Shown one piece after another: positions 59,500 through 64,000 of a DNA stretch of 64,000 nt (the stretch's first letter is position 1; every line of letters starts with the position of its first letter). The stretch is from JAJXXT01 sp963764465 (lineage in GTDB: Bacteria > Pseudomonadota > Alphaproteobacteria > Acetobacterales > Acetobacteraceae). A program made the translations under genes and the position numbers. The notes under the pieces were generated by a model. The model saw only the letters and a list, made by a program, of their open reading frames with translations, was not told where the DNA came from and ran no database searches. Where the stretch lies: NCBI GenBank assembly GCA_963764465.1, contig CAVXSO010000007.1, forward strand, positions 930,001 to 994,000, given 5' to 3'.

Positions 59500-60228
59500 A
59501 TGGCTGCTCCACGCCAGCGACCGATGCGCCCGATCCTGATCATCGACCAGGACGCCGCGGTGCGGGCGCTGCTCGGCGAGCAGCTCGGCCACGACGGCGA
59601 GTTTCTCCCCCATGGGGCGGCGAGCATCGCCGAGGCGGAGCCCAGGCTGCTCGCCTCGCCGCCGGCCTTCGACGCGATCCTGCTCGACACCGCCCTGCCG
59701 GACGGGGATGGCCTCGCCTTCTGCGCCCGGCTGCGCGAGCTCGGCGTGCGCGTGCCGATCGTGCTCCTGTCGGCCCAGGCGACGGAGGCCGATGTCGTGC
59801 GCGGGCTCGATGCCGGGGCCAGCGATTACGTCACCAAGCCGTTCCGGCTCAGGGAGCTGCTGGCACGACTGCGCGCCCAGCTGCGCAACCACGAGGGCAG
59901 CGACGATGCGACGATCGAGATCGGCACGTTTCGCTTCAGCGCCGCCGCCCGCTTTCTCTCCGACGTGACCGGGCAGCGCATCCGGCTCACGGAAAAAGAA
60001 GCCGCGATCCTGAAATTCCTGCACCGCGCCGGGCCGGTCGCCGTCTCGCGCGAGACGCTGCTGGCCGCGGTCTGGGGTTATAACGCCCGCGTCTCGACCC
60101 ATACGCTCGAGACCCATGTCTACCGCCTGCGCCGCAAGCTCGGCGACCCCACGGGCGAGATGATCGCGACCGAGGGCCGGGGCTACCGGCTCAATCCAGC
60201 GCTGGGCGCCGTCGCCGCCGCGGCCTGA
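59500..60228 (+). CDS. OmpR/PhoB-family response regulator (orphan)
   Basis: The protein has 242 residues from ATG 59500. The receiver domain has acidic residues D16/D18 (IIDQD), phospho-acceptor D63 (LLDTALPDGDG), S/T (LLSAQA) and K113 (VTKPF). A winged-helix output domain follows (RLTEKEAAILKFLHRAG, RETLLAAVWGYN, THTLETHVYRLRRKLGD). It would bind DNA upon phosphorylation. No histidine kinase is adjacent, so it is an orphan in this window. It resembles the alphaproteobacterial essential-gene neighbour class (CenR/PhoB-like), but I cannot name it. Confidence 0.88.
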   Translation: MAAPRQRPMRPILIIDQDAAVRALLGEQLGHDGEFLPHGAASIAEAEPRLLASPPAFDAILLDTALPDGDGLAFCARLRELGVRVPIVLLSAQATEADVVRGLDAGASDYVTKPFRLRELLARLRAQLRNHEGSDDATIEIGTFRFSAAARFLSDVTGQRIRLTEKEAAILKFLHRAGPVAVSRETLLAAVWGYNARVSTHTLETHVYRLRRKLGDPTGEMIATEGRGYRLNPALGAVAAAA

Positions 60229-60240
60229 CGCCGGCGACGG

Positions 60241-61044
60241 TCAACCGAGCTTCAGCGTCGCCGCGACCGGCACATGGTCGCTGCCGCGCGGCCAGTCCCT
60301 GGCGTCCTTGAGCACCCGTACCCTCGCTACCTTGTCCAACAAGTCCGGCGTCACCCACACATGGTCGAGCCGCCGGCCGCGGTCGGACCCCCGCCAGTCA
60401 CGGTTGCGGTAGGACCACCATGTGTAGAGCCGCTCCGGCTCGGGGACGAGGTGGCGCACCGCGTCGCGGAACGCGGCGCGCTGCCAGGCCAGCAGTCCTT
60501 CGGTCTCGACCGGGGTGTGGCTCACCACGTCGAGCAGCTGGCGGTGACTCCAGACGTCGAACTCGAGCGGCGCGATGTTGAGGTCGCCCACCAGCACCGT
60601 GCGCTTGAGGCGCCGGCCCGCGAAATGCGCCCGCGCCTCCGCGATGAAGTCGAGCTTGTGGCCGAATTTCTCGTTCGCCTCGCGGTTCGGAATGTCGCCG
60701 CCGGCGGGGACATAGAAATCGTGCAGCTCGATGTCGCCGCCGGGCAGCGCCAGGCGCACCGCGAGATGCCGGCAATCCGTGCGGCCGCACCAGTCGGGCG
60801 TCCTGGCCACCGCCTTGATCGGCAGGCGCGAGAAGATCGCAACCCCGTTGTAGCCCTTCATGCCGCGATGAGCGACGTGCGGATAACCCAGCGCGGGGCC
60901 CACCTCGTGCGGGAACAGCTCGTCCGGCACCTTGGTTTCCTGCAGGCAGATGACGTCGGGGTCCAGCGCGTCGCGCAGCGATCCGAGCAGGCCCTGGCGC
61001 AGGCGCAGCGAGTTGATGTTCCAGGTGGCGATGGTGAGGTTCAT
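60241..61044 (-). CDS. xth: Exodeoxyribonuclease III
   Basis: The protein has 267 residues from ATG 61044. Motifs of the AP endonuclease/exonuclease III family are ATWNINSLRLRQ (start), VICLQETKV (metal Glu), GYNGVAIFSR, VPAGGD, GDLNIAPLEFDVW and, at the end, RRLDHVWVTPDL and GSDHVPVAATL with the catalytic Asp/His. It repairs abasic sites and 3'-blocked ends. It converges with the response regulator gene 12 nt away. Confidence 0.95.
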   Translation of the reverse strand: MNLTIATWNINSLRLRQGLLGSLRDALDPDVICLQETKVPDELFPHEVGPALGYPHVAHRGMKGYNGVAIFSRLPIKAVARTPDWCGRTDCRHLAVRLALPGGDIELHDFYVPAGGDIPNREANEKFGHKLDFIAEARAHFAGRRLKRTVLVGDLNIAPLEFDVWSHRQLLDVVSHTPVETEGLLAWQRAAFRDAVRHLVPEPERLYTWWSYRNRDWRGSDRGRRLDHVWVTPDLLDKVARVRVLKDARDWPRGSDHVPVAATLKLG

Positions 61045-61090
61045 GCCCGAGGCATCGCCCGGAGGGGCGGGGGCTGGCAAGGCCTGCCCG

Positions 61091-62008
61091 TCAGATCGTC
61101 CCGCGCGCCAGCCGCGCCGCGAGCCGCCCGTCGATGGCCGCAAGCCCCGCGGCGATCAGCAGCAGGCCGGCCAGCATGCGCGGCGCGATGCTCTCGCCGA
61201 GGAAGATCGCGCCGAGCAGCAGCCCGGTGACCGGGGTGAGGAACGTGACCAGGATCGCGTTCTGCGGCCCGGAGACGACCACAATGCGGAAAAATATCAC
61301 GTAGGCGAGCGCGGTGCTGAGCCAGGCAAGGCCAAGGATCGCGCCCCATGTGCCGAGGCCTGGCATCGGCAGCACCCAGGGCCGGTCCACCAGCAGCATC
61401 GCCGGCAGCAGGATCAACGCGCTTGCCAGGCACTGGCCCGCCGCCGCCGCCATCGGCGGCACGCCGCGCAGTCGCCGTCCCCACAACGCCGAAAACCCAT
61501 AGCTGCACGCGGCACCGAGGCACGCGAGCCCGCCCAGCGCGTCGCCGCCGGCGAGCACCGAGGGCCCGATCAGCACCACCACACCGGCGAAGGCGAGAAG
61601 GCAGCCCATGACGCGCCCGCGTGACAGCGTCTCCGCGCCCAGCGCCGCCGCGATCAGCACGGCGAAGGCCGGTGTGGTCGCGTTCAGTACCGAGGCGAGC
61701 CCCGCCGTCACCCGCGTTTCGCCCCAGGCGAGCAGGCTGAACGGAACGACGTTGTTGAGCACGGCCATCACCGCGATGTCCCGGCCCAGCGCTTTCCATT
61801 GGAACATCCGCGCTCGTCCGCCGCGCAGCCACAGCAGCAGGAGCAGCACCGGCGCCGCCAGCGCCACCCGGCACCACACCGTGGTCAGTGCGGGCAGGCT
61901 GCCCGCGAGCAGGCGGAAAAAGACGAAGCTACCGCCCCAGGGCAGCGAGAGGACCAGCAGCAGGACCCAGGCCTCGGTCGTCGGCGATGCGGGTGTCGGC
62001 CGGTCCAT
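61091..62008 (-). CDS. EamA/DMT-family transporter
   Basis: This 305-residue protein has ten predicted helices in two EamA repeats (for example SLPWGGSFVFFRLLAG, and the second half ALGGLACLGAACSYGFSALWGRRL). The ALAPVVTGLLLGAIFLGE-type segment near the end is typical. It exports an amino acid or other small metabolite; the substrate cannot be read. It stands alone, divergent from the acyltransferase gene, with about 210 bp between them, which contain nothing else I can name beyond the small leader ORF at 62220. Confidence 0.87.
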   Translation of the reverse strand: MDRPTPASPTTEAWVLLLVLSLPWGGSFVFFRLLAGSLPALTTVWCRVALAAPVLLLLLWLRGGRARMFQWKALGRDIAVMAVLNNVVPFSLLAWGETRVTAGLASVLNATTPAFAVLIAAALGAETLSRGRVMGCLLAFAGVVVLIGPSVLAGGDALGGLACLGAACSYGFSALWGRRLRGVPPMAAAAGQCLASALILLPAMLLVDRPWVLPMPGLGTWGAILGLAWLSTALAYVIFFRIVVVSGPQNAILVTFLTPVTGLLLGAIFLGESIAPRMLAGLLLIAAGLAAIDGRLAARLARGTI

Positions 62009-62210
62009 GCGGCGGGGTCTCTCCGTTGGCGCGTCACGTTCGTGGCTGACAGCGGATCGTCAGCCTTCGCGTGCTCTAGGCATGCGCTGCGCGCGCCGCC
62101 ATCCGCCGGTTGCGCCGCTATCTGTTTGCCGCGGGTCCGCCATGTCTTTGACACTGGATTTTGCGCTAATCGTCATCGCGATTTCATTGTCCGGCACGGA
62201 CTGGAACGCT

Positions 62211-62215
62211 AGGAG
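62211..62215 (+). promoter_or_regulatory. Shine-Dalgarno site of the 16-codon leader ORF
   Basis: AGGAG lies four nt before the ATG at 62220, a short but workable spacing. It serves the small leader and, through it, the coupled acyltransferase gene, which lacks an equally good site of its own. Confidence 0.6.
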
Positions 62216-62219
62216 ACGA

Positions 62220-62270
62220 ATGGTGAGTTTCGTTCCATTTCCGATCCGGGTGGGGATTCCCGCGCGATGA
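62220..62270 (+). CDS. 16-codon leader ORF translationally coupled to the acyltransferase gene
   Basis: ATG 62220 opens a 16-residue frame (MVSFVPFPIRVGIPAR) ending at TGA 62268-62270, where ATGA overlaps the start of the acyltransferase gene (62267). It has its own AGGAG. The peptide is hydrophobic and Pro/Arg/Val rich, without repeated regulatory codons, so classical amino-acid attenuation is not obvious. Translational coupling is the simpler reading. Too small for conservation to be judged by eye. Confidence 0.5.
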   Translation: MVSFVPFPIRVGIPAR

Positions 62271-63214
62271 ACAGGATGCCGCGAGGGCTGCGCGCCCGTG
62301 GCCGTGCTCTGCCGCCCGGCGCTGATCCGTTCGGCGCGCTCGGGCGCGGGCCGATCGACGCGGGCTGGGGCCGCACGGCGCTGGCCGCGGTCCGCGCCAT
62401 CGCGATCGTGCTCTGGTCGGCGGCATGCATCCCGCTACAGGGCATCTGCCTGCTGCTGCCGGGGCGGGCGAAGGTGGTGTTCCCGCGGATCTACTGGCGC
62501 GGCATGTGCTTCTGCGTCGGCCTCTCGCTGCGCGAGGTGCGCCTGGCCGGCCCGGCGCCATCCGGGCGGCCGGTGGTCTATGTCGCCAACCACTCCTCCT
62601 GGCTCGACATCCTGGTGCTCGGCGCGCTGCTGCCGGCGGCCTTCGTCTCCAAGGGCGATGTCGGGTCCTGGCCGGTGATCGGGCTGATCGCACGGCTCGG
62701 CCGGACCGTGTTCGTGGAGCGCCGGCGGGCCACGACAGGCCGCGAGCGCGATGCGATGCGGGAGCGGCTGGCCGGCGGTTACAACCTGATCCTGTTCCCC
62801 GAGGGCACGAGCTCGGACGGGACGCGCGTGCTGCCGTTCCGGCCTACGTTCTTCGCCGCCGCCGCCCCCTTCGCGACGGGCGAGGGCCCCGACGTCGCCC
62901 CGATGGTCTGCCCGATCTCGGTCGTCTATGACCGCGTGGGCTTCCTGCCCGCCGGCCGTGCGAGCAGGCCGTTGTTCGCCTGGTACGGCGACATGGACCT
63001 GCTGCCGCATGCCTGGCGGCTGCTGCGCCAGCGCGGCCTGCGCGCCAGCGTGCTGCACGCCCCGGCCATGGACCCCGCGCATTTCGCGGACCGCAAGGTC
63101 ATCGCCGCCACCGTCTGGCGCGTTGTTGCCGGCGGCGCGGCGACGCTGCGGCAGAACCGCGAGCCGGAGATGACCTCGGTGCTGGCGGAAGCCGCGGACG
63201 CGGCCTTTGCGTGA
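62267..63214 (+). CDS. 1-acyl-sn-glycerol-3-phosphate acyltransferase-like protein
   Basis: The 315-residue protein starts at ATG 62267, within the ATGA overlap. A hydrophobic stretch (AAVRAIAIVLWSAACIPLQ) precedes motif I NHSSWLD (H-x4-D) and motif III FPEGTSSDG. It acylates a lysophospholipid. The OlsA protein that completes ornithine lipid belongs to this superfamily, and an olsB gene lies at 49477, so OlsA is one candidate role. In many alphaproteobacteria a plsC gene precedes miaB, as here. The 173 bp after it contain a TTGACA (63243) with no convincing -10. Confidence 0.85.
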   Translation: MNRMPRGLRARGRALPPGADPFGALGRGPIDAGWGRTALAAVRAIAIVLWSAACIPLQGICLLLPGRAKVVFPRIYWRGMCFCVGLSLREVRLAGPAPSGRPVVYVANHSSWLDILVLGALLPAAFVSKGDVGSWPVIGLIARLGRTVFVERRRATTGRERDAMRERLAGGYNLILFPEGTSSDGTRVLPFRPTFFAAAAPFATGEGPDVAPMVCPISVVYDRVGFLPAGRASRPLFAWYGDMDLLPHAWRLLRQRGLRASVLHAPAMDPAHFADRKVIAATVWRVVAGGAATLRQNREPEMTSVLAEAADAAFA

Positions 63215-63386
63215 CAAAACCGGGGTCTGACGCAGTCGATGCTTGACAAAGTCACTGGCCCTGTTGCGAAAGTGTTCGCGATGCCAAGGAATTCCGCCGT
63301 CCCTTGCGCCTGACCGCATCCGCGGGCGGCGCCTCGCGTCGGACGGCCACCCCGTCCCGGCCGCTGCAGGCCGGCCTGTCCCCCTC

Positions 63387-64000
63387 ATGACGACCGGAAT
63401 GCCGGTGGCCGAAGCGCGGGCCAAGCGTCGGCTGCACGTCATCACGTGGGGCTGCCAGATGAACGTCTACGACAGCGCCCGCATGCAGGATGTGCTCGCG
63501 CCCCTCGGCTACGCGCCGACGGGCCGGGCGGAGGATGCCGACATGGTGATCCTCAACACCTGCCATATCCGCGAGAACGCCTCGGAGAAGGTGTTCTCCG
63601 AACTCGGGCGCCTGCGGCCGCTGAAGCAGGCGCGGCCGGGGATGATCTTTGCCGTCGCGGGCTGCGTGGCGCAGGCCGAGGGGCGGGAGATCGTCGCCCG
63701 CGCGCCGTTCGTCGATATCGTGATGGGGCCGCAGACCTATCACCGGCTGCCGGAAATGGTCGCCCGCGCCGCCCGCGCCGCGGGGGCGGTGATCGAGACC
63801 GAGTTCCCCGCCGAGAGCAAGTTCGACCATTTGCCGCAGAGCGCGGCGCCCGCCATTTCGGCCTTCCTGACCATCCAGGAAGGCTGTGACAAATTCTGCT
63901 CCTTCTGTGTCGTGCCCTACACGCGCGGCGCCGAGAGCAGCCGGCCAATGGCGGCCGTGCTGGCGGAGGCGCGGCAACTCGTCGCCGGCGGCGCGCGCGA
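63387..64000 (+). CDS. miaB: tRNA-2-methylthio-N6-dimethylallyladenosine synthase MiaB (3' truncated by window)
   Basis: The first 204 residues are present, cut by the window end. The N-terminal MTTase domain has Cys23 (WGCQMN), Cys59 (NTCHIREN) and Cys93 (GCVAQAEG), ligands of one 4Fe-4S cluster. The radical SAM C-x3-C-x2-C begins at Cys167 (CDKFCSFCVVPYTRG: 167, 171, 174). It methylthiolates i6A37 of tRNA. ATG 63387 gives the normal N terminus. In many alphaproteobacteria miaB is followed by phoH and ybeY, which would lie beyond the window. Confidence 0.96.
   Translation, partial: MTTGMPVAEARAKRRLHVITWGCQMNVYDSARMQDVLAPLGYAPTGRAEDADMVILNTCHIRENASEKVFSELGRLRPLKQARPGMIFAVAGCVAQAEGREIVARAPFVDIVMGPQTYHRLPEMVARAARAAGAVIETEFPAESKFDHLPQSAAPAISAFLTIQEGCDKFCSFCVVPYTRGAESSRPMAAVLAEARQLVAGGAR

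Noticed and set aside
63243..63270. TTGACA upstream of miaB as a promoter
   Set aside because: The -35 match is good but the sequence 16-18 bp downstream (TTGCGA) is a poor -10, so I did not list it as a feature.

Overview
The window is a gene-dense, very GC-rich (about 70% by eye) bacterial chromosome segment. Gene content points to an alphaproteobacterium, most likely Acetobacteraceae (Rhodospirillales). The evidence is an F1-ATPase operon in the order atpHAGDC with no F0 genes, a metX-metW pair, MucR and OlsB homologues, a chorismate mutase-HisC-prephenate dehydrogenase cluster, a Fur/Mur-type regulator and a large Hint-domain protein. The family assignment is inference from content and codon use, not from a search. 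I see no rRNA, tRNA, CRISPR array, insertion sequence or prophage. Gene starts were chosen by N-terminal family match, Shine-Dalgarno sites and 4-nt ATGA/GTGA overlaps. Most reading frames longer than 60 codons on the opposite strand are shadows of the GC-rich coding frames.

Layout. 1-1161: end of a CitE-like lyase and a MaoC-like hydratase (CoA-thioester metabolism). 1257-9790: a collinear run hldE, cysD, cysNC, a DUF4239 membrane protein, a TPR sulfotransferase and a TPR/GT9-like glycosyltransferase. It contains the enzymes to make ADP-heptose and PAPS plus possible users of both. 9860-16146: ftsK, cupin, gloB, methyltransferase, metX-metW. 16286-19189: aromatic amino-acid operon. 19222-21040: DUF488 gene and the manganese transporter mntH behind an operator-like palindrome. 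21166-26727: zinc-ribbon protein divergent from ftsE-ftsX-ydcF-plsC, then DUF2125, an ACT-like small protein and DUF952. 26703-32502: ferritin-like protein and atpHAGDC (minus strand).

32628-36586: hemC-hemD-mitofilin-like-hemY-like operon (minus). 36682-39516: tsaD-rlmJ-gpsA (plus, overlapping). 39707-40228: a secreted protein made almost wholly of 11-residue repeats. 40376-42984: murJ and trpS. 43071-46275: nth, DUF2244, a RidA-like protein and a PAS/GGDEF protein with a damaged active site. 46318-50810: an XRE regulator, then the tightly overlapping operon fur-olsB-dehydrogenase-lnt (minus). 50964-51767: MucR and a TusA-like protein. 52099-54624: glycine-rich beta-solenoid/Hint protein. 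54579-56882: nitroreductase-tsaB-rimI and an Nfu-type protein. 56955-60228: CDP-diacylglycerol diphosphatase, L,D-transpeptidase, RibA with a vestigial N-terminal domain and an orphan response regulator. 60241-64000: xth, EamA transporter, a 16-codon leader ORF coupled to an acyltransferase gene, and the 5' part of miaB.

The most unusual items are: the 11-residue repeat protein (39707-40228); the glycine-rich Hint protein with 23 consecutive glycine codons (52099-54624); the heptose/PAPS/sulfotransferase/GT9 cluster (1257-9790); a recurrent double-hairpin element at convergent gene ends (9757, 19194, 42987); the 16-codon coupled leader (62220-62270); a tsaB frame without a canonical start codon (55024-55638); and RibA carrying what looks like a dead RibB domain.
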